A stretch of DNA of 64,000 nt from Catellatospora citrea (lineage in GTDB: Bacteria > Actinomycetota > Actinomycetes > Mycobacteriales > Micromonosporaceae): the NCBI RefSeq assembly GCF_003610235.1, contig NZ_RAPR01000001.1:8432001-8496000 (forward strand), read 5' to 3'. Below are positions 7,931 to 16,691 of the stretch, one piece after another. Position 1 is the stretch's first letter, and each line of letters begins with the position of its first letter. The translations under genes were made by a program, and so were the position numbers. Under the pieces are notes generated by a model. The model ran no database searches, was not told the origin of the DNA, and saw nothing but the letters and a program-made list of their open reading frames with translations.

Positions 7931-7955
7931 AGCCGGCCCGGTGACCGGGCCGGCT
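7931..7955. terminator. Bidirectional terminator
   Basis: AGCCGGCCCGG (7931-7941), loop TGA, CCGGGCCGGCT (7945-7955): an 11-bp perfect stem between the convergent macro and carboxypeptidase genes. Confidence 0.8.
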
Positions 7956-7959
7956 CCGT

Positions 7960-9222
7960 TCAGCGCCGGGCGTGGTTGCCCCGGCGGCGCCGGGCGGCCA
8001 GGGAGAGCACGAGTCCGGCCGCGGCCACGACCGCGCCGAAGGCGAGCAGGGACGGCGTGCCCGCGCCGCCCGCGTCGGCGAGAGCGTTCGTGCCCGTGCC
8101 CGGGGTGTCGGCCGCCTGGGCCGCTGCGGACGGGTTCGCCGCCGTCGCGCCCGCGTCGACCAGGCGGCCGACCGAGGCGTCCGCGGGCTGGGCGAAGCCC
8201 CAGTCGAGCAGCGCCGCGCCCTGCTCCCAACCGCGCAGCGGCACGTACTCGGCGCCGAGCAGGGTGACGACCAGCCGCCGCCCGTTGCGTTCGGCCGCGC
8301 CGACGTAGGTGTGCCGGGCCAGGTCGGTGTAGCCGGTCTTGCCGCCGAGCGCACCCGGGTAGTTGTCGATCAGCAGGTTCTGGTTCTGGATCTGGAAGCC
8401 CTTGTGGTGCTTGCCCTGGTCCGGGATCTGCGTGTACCTGGTCAGGGCGTACTTCTGGAACAGCGGCTCGGCCAGGCACGCGCGCATGATCAGGGCCAGG
8501 TCGTAGGCGCTGGTGAACTGGCCGGGCGCGTCGAGGCCCGACGGGGTCACCGCGTGCGTCTGGAACGCGCCCAGCTTCGCCGCCACCTCGTTCATCTCGC
8601 GCACGCCGGCCTCGGCGGTGCCGCCGCCCAGGCGCGCGAGCACGTTGGCGGCGTCGTTGCCCGACGCCAGCAGCAGCCCCAGCCACAGCGTCTCGACCGT
8701 GTACCGGCCGCCTTCGATGAGGCCCGCCGACGAGCTGCCCGGCTCGATGTCGACGTCCTCGTGGGTGATGGTGACGACGCGTTTCGGGTCGAGCCGAGAG
8801 ATCATGGTCGCCGCGAGCAGCAGTTTCTGCACACTGGCCGGGGTGGCGTACTCGTGCGCGCCGCACGCGCCGAGCACCGCACCGGTGTCGAGGTCGGCGA
8901 CGACCCACGAGGTGGCGGTCACCTCTGGCGGCGCGCCGGCGGACGCGGGCACGGCCAGGCCCGCGGTGGCCAGCTCATCGCCGCCGACGGTGCGCAGGAC
9001 GGGGTCGGCCGAGGGCGGCGAGGGGCGGGTCGGCGCGGACACCCGCGGCCCGGCGGGCTTGGGGCAGGGCGCGACGCGCCAGGTGGCGGTATGCGCGGGC
9101 GCGCTCGCGGCCCGAGCGACGTGAGCGGCCGCCGCCGCGGGCGACGCGGCGAGGAAGGGGATCGTCAGCGCCATGGTGGCAGCCGCGAGGGTGAGTCGCC
9201 CTGAATGCGCAAACCGGTTCAT
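7960..9222 (-). CDS. Serine-type D-alanyl-D-alanine carboxypeptidase (peptidase S11)
   Basis: A 420-residue exported enzyme that trims the terminal D-Ala of peptidoglycan stem peptides. The start ATG 9222 gives a signal peptide with hydrophobic core 9-32 ending in an Ala run. The three penicillin-binding motifs are present: SVQK (S130-K133), SGN (187-189) and KTG (295-297, GGKTGYT). A Pro/Ser linker precedes the catalytic domain. The C-terminus has an Ala-rich linker, a hydrophobic segment (LLAFGAVVAAAGLVLSLAA) and a final RRRRGNHARR, so the enzyme is anchored to the membrane facing outward. There is no ribosome site; a -10 element 7 nt before the ATG suggests a leaderless transcript. Confidence 0.92.
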   Translation of the reverse strand: MNRFAHSGRLTLAAATMALTIPFLAASPAAAAAHVARAASAPAHTATWRVAPCPKPAGPRVSAPTRPSPPSADPVLRTVGGDELATAGLAVPASAGAPPEVTATSWVVADLDTGAVLGACGAHEYATPASVQKLLLAATMISRLDPKRVVTITHEDVDIEPGSSSAGLIEGGRYTVETLWLGLLLASGNDAANVLARLGGGTAEAGVREMNEVAAKLGAFQTHAVTPSGLDAPGQFTSAYDLALIMRACLAEPLFQKYALTRYTQIPDQGKHHKGFQIQNQNLLIDNYPGALGGKTGYTDLARHTYVGAAERNGRRLVVTLLGAEYVPLRGWEQGAALLDWGFAQPADASVGRLVDAGATAANPSAAAQAADTPGTGTNALADAGGAGTPSLLAFGAVVAAAGLVLSLAARRRRGNHARR

Positions 9223-9229
9223 GTACGGC

Positions 9230-9235
9230 AGACTA
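9230..9235 (-). promoter_or_regulatory. Putative -10 element (TAGTCT) of the carboxypeptidase gene
   Basis: On the minus strand TAGTCT ends 7 nt before the ATG at 9222, which has no ribosome site; a leaderless start is likely. The rest of the 277-bp divergent gap to 9500 shows no gene. Confidence 0.5.
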
Positions 9236-9499
9236 GTCAAAACCGCCCGTAAGTGGAGATGTCTTCGCGAAATTGTGTTCGTGATCGGCGCCCCGGAACC
9301 ATGGTCGTGCGCTGCGGGGCCTGCGGGTCCACCAGGCGTGGAGGTGACCACCGCGACGGTGGCCGTCGCCTGTCCGTCGTGTCGCCGCCCCGCGTCGCTG
9401 CCATCGGCTGTCCGGTGTGGACACCACGTCGGCCACCGGTAGAGTCGCCCCGGACCCGCGCCCGGTTCGGTCGGCGGCGGACTTCACGCGAGGAAACTC

Positions 9500-10921
9500 A
9501 TGAGCATCGGCGACACTCCGGCATCCAGCACCGGGCGGCACCGGGGCCGCGCGTCGCGGCGGCGACTGCTGCTGGTCACCGCCGGACTGTCGGCGGCCGC
9601 GGTGCTGGCCACGGCGGCGTTCACCGTCGCCTCGGGCGGCCCGGGCGCCTGGTTCGGGTCCGACTCGCCGTCCCCGGCGCAGGCCCAGGGCTCGGCCGAC
9701 CCCGGCCCGTCGGCGTCGACGACACCGAGCCCCGCCGCGTCCCCGTCGGCGCCGACGTCGGCGGTCGGGCCCTGCGCCCGTACCGCGGGGCCCCAGCCGG
9801 TCGTGAAGGTGACCGAGGTCAAGCTGAGCGCCGCCGTCACCGGGTACGGGCGTGAGGGCGACACCGAGCCGCTGCCGATGGCCGTTGCGGAGCGGCCCGC
9901 TGGCGGCTCCTGGCTGGCGTGGCTCGGCACGGACGGGCGGGTGTACCTCGGCCGGCTCGACTGCGACGACAAGCTCGTCGGCACGCCCACCAGCTTCGCC
10001 GGCATCGACCTGCAGGACGTGCACGCCGACCGCACCGGCGGGGTCGTGCTGCTGACCCGCAAGGGCGACTGCGGCGGCGGGAAGCTGTGCGGCGGCTCGT
10101 CGAGCCCCTGCCGGACCATGCACATGGTCCGGTTCGACGACACGGGCCGCCAGGTCTGGGAGCGGCAGGTCACCAACCTCGGCGGCAGCCGCACCGGCTA
10201 CGACGACGGCGCGCGGTTCGTGTGGTGGTACCAGCACCACGGCCGGCTCGCCACCGACGGCAAGAACTACGCGGCATACTTCGGCGTCGCCATCACCGTG
10301 CGCAACGGCTCCTGCGTCGACATCCACGAGGGCGACCGCATGCAGGTCGTCGACGCGAACGGCAAGCTGGTGTCCGGGCACCGCGACAGCTTCGAGGTCG
10401 GGTGCAGCCACAGCTGGACGACCCGCATCGTGTGGGACCCGCGGACCAGCCACTACGCGATGGTCTGCGCGACCGACAACGCGTGCCGCATCGCGCAGCC
10501 GGACCCGTACCGGACCGTTGCCGCGGGCGCCTGCGACGGCAGCCTGTTCGGCGGTGACCTCGTGCTCGCCCCGACCGGCGGCTACTGGACCGCGTGGAGC
10601 CAGGGCGGCGGCGTACGGCTGGAGCGCTTCACCACCGGCAGGTCCAACCTCACCGTCAGGACCACGGCCAAGTCGAGCCACCCGCACCTGGTGAGCTACG
10701 GGACCGGTCGGATGCTGCTGGCCTGGGCGTCGGGCTCCTCGATCGCCGCGCAGGTGTACGACGCAGCCACGGGCAAGACCGTGGGCGCAAAGTTCACCGT
10801 CAACGTAAAGGACCACGACTACCTGGCGTTCAAGGCATACTCCGACGGCAGCGCCGCCTACCCGGCGGCGGGCGGCGGCAACAGGTCGATCCGGATCGCG
10901 CGGGTCCTGCCACTGGCCTGA
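9500..10921 (+). CDS. Membrane-anchored extracellular protein of unknown function, beta-rich
   Basis: A 473-residue protein; ATG 9500 follows GAGGAAA. Residues 18-22 are basic (RASRR) and 23-45 form one membrane anchor or uncleaved signal. A Ser/Pro/Ala linker runs to about residue 90. The remaining ~380 residues are rich in Gly, aromatic and turn residues with paired cysteines (for example GDCGGGKLCGG and SSPCRTMH) and repeated short WLAWLGTDGR- or YWTAWSQGGG-like blades, which suggests a beta-propeller outside the cell. I do not recognise a named family. It stands alone upstream of the two paralogous small genes. Confidence 0.8.
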   Translation: MSIGDTPASSTGRHRGRASRRRLLLVTAGLSAAAVLATAAFTVASGGPGAWFGSDSPSPAQAQGSADPGPSASTTPSPAASPSAPTSAVGPCARTAGPQPVVKVTEVKLSAAVTGYGREGDTEPLPMAVAERPAGGSWLAWLGTDGRVYLGRLDCDDKLVGTPTSFAGIDLQDVHADRTGGVVLLTRKGDCGGGKLCGGSSSPCRTMHMVRFDDTGRQVWERQVTNLGGSRTGYDDGARFVWWYQHHGRLATDGKNYAAYFGVAITVRNGSCVDIHEGDRMQVVDANGKLVSGHRDSFEVGCSHSWTTRIVWDPRTSHYAMVCATDNACRIAQPDPYRTVAAGACDGSLFGGDLVLAPTGGYWTAWSQGGGVRLERFTTGRSNLTVRTTAKSSHPHLVSYGTGRMLLAWASGSSIAAQVYDAATGKTVGAKFTVNVKDHDYLAFKAYSDGSAAYPAAGGGNRSIRIARVLPLA

Positions 10922-10957
10922 GCAGCGCGGCCGGATCGATATGACGGGGGGCGGGCC

Positions 10958-11500
10958 GTGTCGGTATGGGCGGTGCTGGAGGAGGCCGATCGGCCACGGT
11001 GGACCTACACGCCGGGTGTCGGGGTCGGGCCGCTGGTGTTCGGCATGAGCCGTCACGAGGCGGTCGCGGCGATGGACGGCTTCGTCGGCGACCTCGCCCC
11101 GGCGCCGCGGGCCATCGCCGACACGTGGCTGACCCGGTTCCGTGTGCCGGACCGGCTCCCGTACCGGACGGCGGTGCTGGCCTTCCACGACGGGACCGAC
11201 GGCCTGTTCTGCGTGATAGTCGACGCGGCGTGCGGCCCGCAGGTCACCCTGGACGGGCTGCGGCTGGTCGGACGGCTGCCCTCGGGGTGGGAAGCCGAGT
11301 TGTTCGACTACGCGCTTCCACGTGGCATCCAGCCGGTGTACGCGCCCACCGGCGACCCCGGCGCCGACGAACTCGGGATCATCATGCAGGTGCAACGGGC
11401 CGGTGACCACGTCCTGACGCGGCCGGCGCTCGGCGTGGTCCGGGAGCGCGCGAACACCCTGTGGGACAGCCTGCCCTACGACCCGGACCTCCACGGTTGA
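10958..11500 (+). CDS. Conserved hypothetical protein, first of a tandem paralogue pair
   Basis: A 180-residue soluble protein starting at GTG 10958 after a G-rich ribosome site. It begins MSVWAVLEEADRPRWTYTP and shares, with the gene at 11600, GVGVGPLVFGMS, a GPQVTLDGLRLVGR block, YALPRGIQP and a C-terminal DSLPYDPD, so the two are products of a tandem duplication. The VGVGPLxFGM opening is reminiscent of small cytoplasmic proteins found next to polymorphic-toxin and secretion loci, but no toxin is visible here. No catalytic motif is evident, and function is unknown. Confidence 0.75.
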   Translation: MSVWAVLEEADRPRWTYTPGVGVGPLVFGMSRHEAVAAMDGFVGDLAPAPRAIADTWLTRFRVPDRLPYRTAVLAFHDGTDGLFCVIVDAACGPQVTLDGLRLVGRLPSGWEAELFDYALPRGIQPVYAPTGDPGADELGIIMQVQRAGDHVLTRPALGVVRERANTLWDSLPYDPDLHG

Positions 11501-11599
11501 TCCGCACGACTGCTGTCGACGCCTCGGGGCGGCCCGTGCGAACTGGCGAAGCCTGAGATCATCGGGTCGACGAGCGATCACCGGACAGGAGCGGTTGGC

Positions 11600-12145
11600 A
11601 TGTCGCTGTGGGAGGTGCTGGCCGACGCCGAGCGGGAGCAGTGGACGTTCACGCCGTCGGTCGGTGTGGGGCCGCTGCGGTTCGGCATGAGCCACGACGA
11701 GGCGGCCGCGGCGATGGACGGGTTCGCGGTGGTCGTCGACGGCACCTTCCGTGAGCGCGACGACACGCGCAAAGCCGAGTTCCGCTCGGTGCCCGACCGC
11801 CCTTCGGCCCAGCCCGCGGTGACGGCGTACTACGGCCGGGTCGAGGGGCTGTACTGCGTCGTGGTCGACGCTCGGTGCGGGCCGCAGGTCACTCTCGACG
11901 GGCTGCGGCTCGTCGGCCGCGTGCCGTCCGAGTGGGAGGCGGACTTCCTCGCCTACGCGCTGCCACGCGGCATCGCGCCGCGGTACGCGCCGGAGGGCGA
12001 CCTGGCGCCCGAGGAGCTCGGGCTGCTCATCCGCGTGCAGCGAGCGGGTGACGTCGTGCTGACCCGGCCCGTGTTCGGGATCGTCCGCGAGCGCGCGTAC
12101 ACGCTGTGGGACGGCCTCCCATATGACGAGTTCGAGGTCCACTGA
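11600..12145 (+). CDS. Conserved hypothetical protein, second of a tandem paralogue pair
   Basis: A 181-residue paralogue of the preceding gene (MSLWEVLADAEREQWTFTP, GVGPLRFGMS, GPQVTLDGLRLVGR, YALPRGIAP, DGLPYDEF). ATG 11600 follows AGGAG. The 99-bp gap from the first copy is enough for its own promoter. Both copies keep the central GPQVTLDG and C-terminal RERAxTLWD blocks, while the region around residues 45-65 has diverged. It ends 7 bp from the convergent sigma-like gene. Function unknown. Confidence 0.75.
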   Translation: MSLWEVLADAEREQWTFTPSVGVGPLRFGMSHDEAAAAMDGFAVVVDGTFRERDDTRKAEFRSVPDRPSAQPAVTAYYGRVEGLYCVVVDARCGPQVTLDGLRLVGRVPSEWEADFLAYALPRGIAPRYAPEGDLAPEELGLLIRVQRAGDVVLTRPVFGIVRERAYTLWDGLPYDEFEVH

Positions 12146-12152
12146 CGGCGGA

Positions 12153-13301
12153 TCAGGCGGCTGCTTGACTGGCCGTGGCGGGCGGTGGGCTGGAGGCGGG
12201 CGGGTCGAACACGGCGAGCCTGGGATCGGTGGCCAGCGTCGTCACCTGCTCGCCGAGCGGCGTGTACTGGGCGCTGGCGGGCAGCGCGGCGCGGACGTCG
12301 GGCGTGTTGGTGATCGTCACCAGGACCATGCTGTGACCGGTGTAGGCCGCCACCGACCACCAGTCCGCGTCCGTGCCCAGACGGTGTCCGGCGGCACGCG
12401 CCTCCGGCGTCTCGTGCACGCCGTACTGTTCGAGGACCCAGCCTTCCTCGGTGACGCTGGACAGCCGGCAGATGGCGAGCCGGGCGCAGTGCTGCCGATC
12501 GGGCAACGCGATGGTGGGAGCCACGGAGATGGTGACCGTGCCCTGCCCGCTGGCCGTGGTCATCCGCACCGACACCGTCAGCGCGGCCGGGCCGATCTCC
12601 GGGTCGAGCAGCGCGGCCAGCGGCCGGGCGTCCCCGCGGTCGTCGAGCCCGAGGTCGACCCGCTCCAGGCCGCCCGGGTTCACCTTGGTCCGGAAGTACG
12701 CGGCGACCTCGCAGCTCAGCCGTTCCCGGCGGGCCTGTTCGGGCATCACCGTCGCGCCGCGCAGCGGCAGGTCGCCGGTCAGCGCCGTCAGCCGGTCCAT
12801 CCCGCCGTCGACGACCACGCCCACCGGCGTTGCCGACATCGTCGGGGAGCCGGACGGCGGCGACGGGAGCCCGGCCATGCAGTCCTCGGCCTCGGGCAGC
12901 GGCGCGCTTCCCGGCACCGGGCGCAGCAGGACCAGCAGAACCCCGGCCGCGACCAGCCCGAGCACGGTCAATGCCGCCGTGACGGCGCGCGATGCCCGTT
13001 GCCGGGCCCGGCCGACCGCGATCAGCTCGTCGGAGGTGAACGGCACCGGTGGCGCGAGCACGTCGGGGCCGGTGTCCGCGTCGGTTCTGGTGTGGCGCAG
13101 CAGGTGGAGCAGGGCCTGCTCGGCGTATGCCTCGGGAGGTTCCTGATGCGGAGAGTCCCCGCGCCGGTAGACGGACAGCAGCACCTGCCGGGTGACCCGG
13201 TCGGCCGTGTCCCAGTCGCCGCAGCGGCCGTACGCCAGGCGGCGCAGCCGTCCGGTGTAGACGGCCACGAACTCGGTGAAGTCGGCGTCCCATGCGCGCA
13301 C
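12153..13301 (-). CDS. Sigma-region-2-like N-terminus fused to a transmembrane helix and extracytoplasmic domain
   Basis: A 382-residue protein. Residues 1-50 resemble sigma-70 region 2 of ECF sigma factors (DFTEFVAVYTGRLRRLAYG, then CGDWDTADRVTRQVLLSVYRR), but there is no region 4, which a working sigma factor needs for the -35 element. A single membrane helix follows (about 107-127), then roughly 250 outer residues with cysteines (EDCMAGL, LSCEVAA, HCARLAICRLSS) and a Ser/Pro/Ala tail. Similar sigma-like membrane proteins occur in actinomycetes. It could be a degenerate sigma factor turned membrane sensor. It is divergent from the xylanase and convergent with the paralogue pair. Confidence 0.7.
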   Translation of the reverse strand: MRAWDADFTEFVAVYTGRLRRLAYGRCGDWDTADRVTRQVLLSVYRRGDSPHQEPPEAYAEQALLHLLRHTRTDADTGPDVLAPPVPFTSDELIAVGRARQRASRAVTAALTVLGLVAAGVLLVLLRPVPGSAPLPEAEDCMAGLPSPPSGSPTMSATPVGVVVDGGMDRLTALTGDLPLRGATVMPEQARRERLSCEVAAYFRTKVNPGGLERVDLGLDDRGDARPLAALLDPEIGPAALTVSVRMTTASGQGTVTISVAPTIALPDRQHCARLAICRLSSVTEEGWVLEQYGVHETPEARAAGHRLGTDADWWSVAAYTGHSMVLVTITNTPDVRAALPASAQYTPLGEQVTTLATDPRLAVFDPPASSPPPATASQAAA

Positions 13302-13313
13302 GTCCGTCAGTGA

Positions 13314-13335
13314 ACACTCCCGACGACGGGAGTGT
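13314..13335. promoter_or_regulatory. Inverted repeat in the sigma-like/xylanase divergent region
   Basis: ACACTCCCG (13314-13322), loop ACGA, CGGGAGTGT (13327-13335). It lies only 13 bp upstream of the sigma-like gene, in its probable promoter or leader, so an operator role is possible. Confidence 0.45.
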
Positions 13336-13347
13336 CATCCCCCGGAC

Positions 13348-13361
13348 GGAGAGCGCTCTCC
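13348..13361. promoter_or_regulatory. LacI/CebR-like operator upstream of the xylanase
   Basis: GGAGAGCGCTCTCC is a perfect 14-bp palindrome centred on the GC-GC core typical of LacI-family sugar repressors; the Streptomyces CebR operator is TGGGAGCGCTCCCA. It is flanked by CCGGA/TCCGG, which extends the symmetry, and lies about 115 bp before the xylanase ATG. Confidence 0.6.
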
Positions 13362-13475
13362 TCCGGGGCGGCGCGCCGGAGTGGTCGTGGGCCAGATCAG
13401 GCCCGTTTGCGGGGACAGCGGATGATCATCTTCCTCGATAGACTCCGCTCGCTTGTCACACGGGGAGGACAGAGA

Positions 13476-15842
13476 ATGAGGTTGTCGAGGGCGGCCGTCG
13501 CGGTCGCCGTGTTGGGTACTTTCCTGGTCGGCGTCGGACAGTCACCGGCCACGGCTGCAGGCACCCCGTTGCGGGATCTCGCGAGCGCCGCCCAGGTGAA
13601 GATCGGGTCGGCGGTTTCGGGCGAGCGTCTCGACCCGGTCACGGGTGAGGCCGCGTACCGACAGTGGGTGGGTGATCAATTGAACACGATCACCACCGAG
13701 AACGAGCTGAAGTGGAAGCACGTCGAACCGGCCCAGGGCGTCTTCACCTACGACAAGGCGAACAAGGTGCTCGACTTCGCCGAGGCGCATCAGCAGGACG
13801 TGCGCGGACACACGCTGGTCTGGCACAGTGACCTGCCCGACTGGGTGGGCGAGCTTCAGCCGACGGAGCTGCGCAGCGCTCTGCAGACGCACATCACGTC
13901 GGTGGTCGGCAACTACCGCGATCGCGTGGACGTCTGGGACGTGGTCAACGAGCCGCTCGACGACCAGGGGAACCTGCGGGGTTCCGAGGATCACAGCTTC
14001 TGGGCGGAAAGGCTCGGCGCCTCGTACATCGCCGACGCGTTCCGCTGGGCCCACGACGCCGATCCGGACGCGGAGCTCTACCTCAACGAATACGGCATCG
14101 AGGCGGACTCGCCCAAGGCACGCGGGCTCTACGCCCTGGTGCAGCAACTGGTGGAGGACGACGTGCCGATCGACGGCATCGGGTTCCAGACGCACAAGCT
14201 GGAGACGACACGGCTGTCCGGCCTCAGCGACATGATGCGCCGCTTCACCGACCTGGGCCTCGAAGTCGCGATCACCGAGGTCGACGTGCGCATGCCGAAG
14301 CCGGCCGACCCCGGGAAGCTGGCCCGCCAGGCCGACGTCTACGGCTGGGCGACCGGCGCCTGCCTGGCCGTGCCCGGTTGCGTCTCCGTGACGACCTGGG
14401 GCTTCACCGACAAGTACTCGTGGATCAACACGCACCCGGACTACAAGGAGGACTGGGAAGCGGCGACACTGCTCGACGACCAGTACACGCCCAAACCGGC
14501 GTACGGCCGGGTGCAGCAGGTGTTGGCGGCCGGCAGACCGGCGGTCGCCGACCCGGTGGCGGCCTGGCGGCTGGACGAGCCGTCGGGTGTGCTCCGCGCG
14601 GCTGACGCGTCGACCTCGCCGATCCGGCACTTCGCGCTGGCCGGGGACGGTGTGCTCGGCCAGGAAGGTCGCACGCCCTACCTCGGCGGGTTCAAGGCCG
14701 GCGGCGTCGGCGCCGGGGCCACGACCCTCGCGAGCGCCGTGCGCACCGACATCTCGTACACCGTCACGGCGTGGATCAACCCCAGCTCGTCGACGGCTGA
14801 CCAGGTCATCGCGAGTCAGGCGGGCACGAACCGTAACGCCTTCGTCCTCGGGCAGCGGGCCGGCAAGTACTACTTCACCATCCCGACCCAGGATTCCGCG
14901 TCGGGCGTCGACCAGACCCTGGAGTCGAAGGCCGCCGTGGTGCCGGGCGAGTGGATCCACGTGACGGCTCTCTGGAACAACGGGTGGGGGCACGCGCAGA
15001 TCTACCTCAACGGTGTCTGGGACAGCTCAAGCCCGCTGTGGAACAAACCCACCTGGGCATCCACGGGCGTCTTCCGCATCGGCGGTCTGGCTGCGTCGAA
15101 GGCCTTCGGCGGTTCCATCAGCGACCTGAGGGTGTATCAGCGCGCGGTCCCCGACACCGAGATCGCCGGGCTGGCGACCCCGGTCGTCGGCGAGTGGACC
15201 TTCGACGGTCACACCGGCGACACGTCGTGGTTCCACCGGGACGCGTGGGCACGGTCGGACGCGCCGCTGACGTGGACCGCGAACCGCCATGGCACGGCGG
15301 ACAGCGCCATCAACCTGACCGGCACCCAGCTGATCGACACCCGAGGCGGTCAGCCGCTGTTCACCGACCGCTCTTACGCCATCTCCGTATGGGTGAAGCT
15401 CACCGACGCGAACGGCGACGGCCGCGCCGACGGCACCGGCGACCAGGTCGTGCTCGCGGCGGACGGCACCACGGTCAGTCCGTTCTACCTGAGGTTCAAG
15501 CGGGGCAGCACGGCAGCCGACGACCGCTGGCAGTTCGCCATGCCGGTGTCGGACACCGGCGGCGCAGCCCAGACGGTCACGTCGTCGTCGTCGACGGCAC
15601 GCGGCGGAGTCTGGACCCACCTGGCCGTGGTCTGGAACAAGACCTCGGGGCGTGCTCAGCTGTTCGTCGACAACACCCTGGCGGGCACCGGCCCGGTCAC
15701 CTCGTCATGGCGAGCGCGCGCGGATGGTTCGCTGCACATCGGCGTCGCCCAGGCCGGGAACCTCATCGGCGCACTCGACGACCTCCGGCTTTACCAGCGG
15801 ACGCTGACCAGCGCCGAGATCGCGGCGCTGTACGCCGGCTGA
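13476..15842 (+). CDS. Secreted endo-1,4-beta-xylanase, GH10, with two C-terminal LamG-like domains
   Basis: A 788-residue extracellular enzyme that cleaves internal bonds of xylan. ATG 13476 has GGGGAGG upstream; the longer reading from 13332 lacks a ribosome site. Residues 1-29 form a Sec signal ending TAAG. The GH10 barrel spans about 30-350: WHSDLPDW substrate-binding segment, acid/base Glu159 in DVVNEPLD, and nucleophile Glu268 in ITEVDVRM. Two concanavalin-A/LamG-like domains follow (about 370-585 and 590-788, for example SYTVTAWINPSS and SYAISVWVKLTD), probably binding polysaccharide. The gene is monocistronic between a LacI-type operator and a strong terminator, so induction by xylan or cellulose breakdown sugars is plausible. 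Confidence 0.93.
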   Translation: MRLSRAAVAVAVLGTFLVGVGQSPATAAGTPLRDLASAAQVKIGSAVSGERLDPVTGEAAYRQWVGDQLNTITTENELKWKHVEPAQGVFTYDKANKVLDFAEAHQQDVRGHTLVWHSDLPDWVGELQPTELRSALQTHITSVVGNYRDRVDVWDVVNEPLDDQGNLRGSEDHSFWAERLGASYIADAFRWAHDADPDAELYLNEYGIEADSPKARGLYALVQQLVEDDVPIDGIGFQTHKLETTRLSGLSDMMRRFTDLGLEVAITEVDVRMPKPADPGKLARQADVYGWATGACLAVPGCVSVTTWGFTDKYSWINTHPDYKEDWEAATLLDDQYTPKPAYGRVQQVLAAGRPAVADPVAAWRLDEPSGVLRAADASTSPIRHFALAGDGVLGQEGRTPYLGGFKAGGVGAGATTLASAVRTDISYTVTAWINPSSSTADQVIASQAGTNRNAFVLGQRAGKYYFTIPTQDSASGVDQTLESKAAVVPGEWIHVTALWNNGWGHAQIYLNGVWDSSSPLWNKPTWASTGVFRIGGLAASKAFGGSISDLRVYQRAVPDTEIAGLATPVVGEWTFDGHTGDTSWFHRDAWARSDAPLTWTANRHGTADSAINLTGTQLIDTRGGQPLFTDRSYAISVWVKLTDANGDGRADGTGDQVVLAADGTTVSPFYLRFKRGSTAADDRWQFAMPVSDTGGAAQTVTSSSSTARGGVWTHLAVVWNKTSGRAQLFVDNTLAGTGPVTSSWRARADGSLHIGVAQAGNLIGALDDLRLYQRTLTSAEIAALYAG

Positions 15843-15844
15843 CC

Positions 15845-15873
15845 GTGGCGGCGTCCGGTCCGGACGCCGCCAC
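15845..15873. terminator. Xylanase terminator, 13-bp perfect stem
   Basis: GTGGCGGCGTCCG (15845-15857), loop GTC, and its reverse complement (15861-15873), beginning 3 nt after the xylanase stop. Confidence 0.8.
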
Positions 15874-15891
15874 CCCATCGCGGTCGTGGCC

Positions 15892-15919
15892 GCCGGAGGC
15901 ATCGGCGCATGCCTCCGGC
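15892..15919. terminator. Second hairpin between the xylanase and ureD
   Basis: GCCGGAGGCAT (15892-15902) pairs with ATGCCTCCGGC (15909-15919) across a 6-nt loop. It may terminate the long urea operon arriving on the minus strand. Confidence 0.6.
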
Positions 15920-15974
15920 GCCCCACTCGACGCGTGACGCGTGAGGGCCTCCGACGTGTGGCGCCCACAGCGGC

Positions 15975-16691
15975 TCACATGTCGAGATACCTGCGAAGGG
16001 TGTGCGCATCAGGCCCCGTGGCGGTGATCAGGGTCGCGGGGCCGGTCAGCGGCATCCGCACCGCGGTGTCCGCCAGCACCGCCGGCGGGCGCGGCGGACT
16101 GTGCGGGTCGACGAGCAGCAGCGAGCCGGTGGCCCGTGCCCCGCCGAGCACGGCCGGGCCGTCCCAGCCGGGCGTGCCCGGCCCGATCGTCAGCGACTGG
16201 CGCAGCAGGGGACCGCCGTCGTAGTCGACCGCCGTGCTGACCACCGCGTCACCCGGCCGCTCGTCGTGACGGCCGCAGATCAGCTCCTCCCGCCACCACA
16301 GCCGGGCCCCGCCGGAGAGCTCCACCGTGGACGTCGCCTGATGGCGGCACCCGGCCGCGGCGACGAGCTGTTCCGGCAGCCAGCGCAGCTCGCCGCCCGC
16401 GGCGACGGTCGCGGTGACCGTCATCCGGGACGCGGTCCCGTCCCGGCCGGGCAGCGCGATCGAGGCGGCGACGGAGCGTACGCACAGCGCCGCGCCTTCG
16501 CCGACCTCGATCTCGATGCGCAGGTCGTCGCCGCCGAGCGGCCCGGCGGCGCTGCCGATCAGGTGCACCGTCGCCGTCGCCGAGCCGTCCGGGGTGTGCC
16601 GCAGCTGCAGGGGCGGCTCACCGCGCAGGCGCGCCAGCCGGGTGCCACCACGGCCGTCGGCCTCGGCGACGATCCTGGCCAGCGCGCGCAT
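15975..16691 (-). CDS. ureD: Urease accessory protein UreD (UreH)
   Basis: A 238-residue accessory factor that docks on the urease apoenzyme and, with UreF and UreG, allows nickel insertion and lysine carbamylation. The family's beta-rich scaffold is visible: LRHTPDGSATATVHLIGSAA, LRIEIEVGEGAALCVRSVAAS (conserved GGD..R..IEVGEGA pattern), LRWLPEQLVAAAGC and LWWREELICGRHDE. The length is a little short of many UreD proteins. It is the last gene of the urt-ure unit. Its ATG overlaps the ureG stop by one base (TGATG), so translation is coupled. Confidence 0.93.
   Translation of the reverse strand: MRALARIVAEADGRGGTRLARLRGEPPLQLRHTPDGSATATVHLIGSAAGPLGGDDLRIEIEVGEGAALCVRSVAASIALPGRDGTASRMTVTATVAAGGELRWLPEQLVAAAGCRHQATSTVELSGGARLWWREELICGRHDERPGDAVVSTAVDYDGGPLLRQSLTIGPGTPGWDGPAVLGGARATGSLLLVDPHSPPRPPAVLADTAVRMPLTGPATLITATGPDAHTLRRYLDM

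Noticed and set aside
9233..12142. A 969-residue open frame on the minus strand
   Set aside because: Antisense of three plus-strand genes with good starts and, for two, mutual paralogy.
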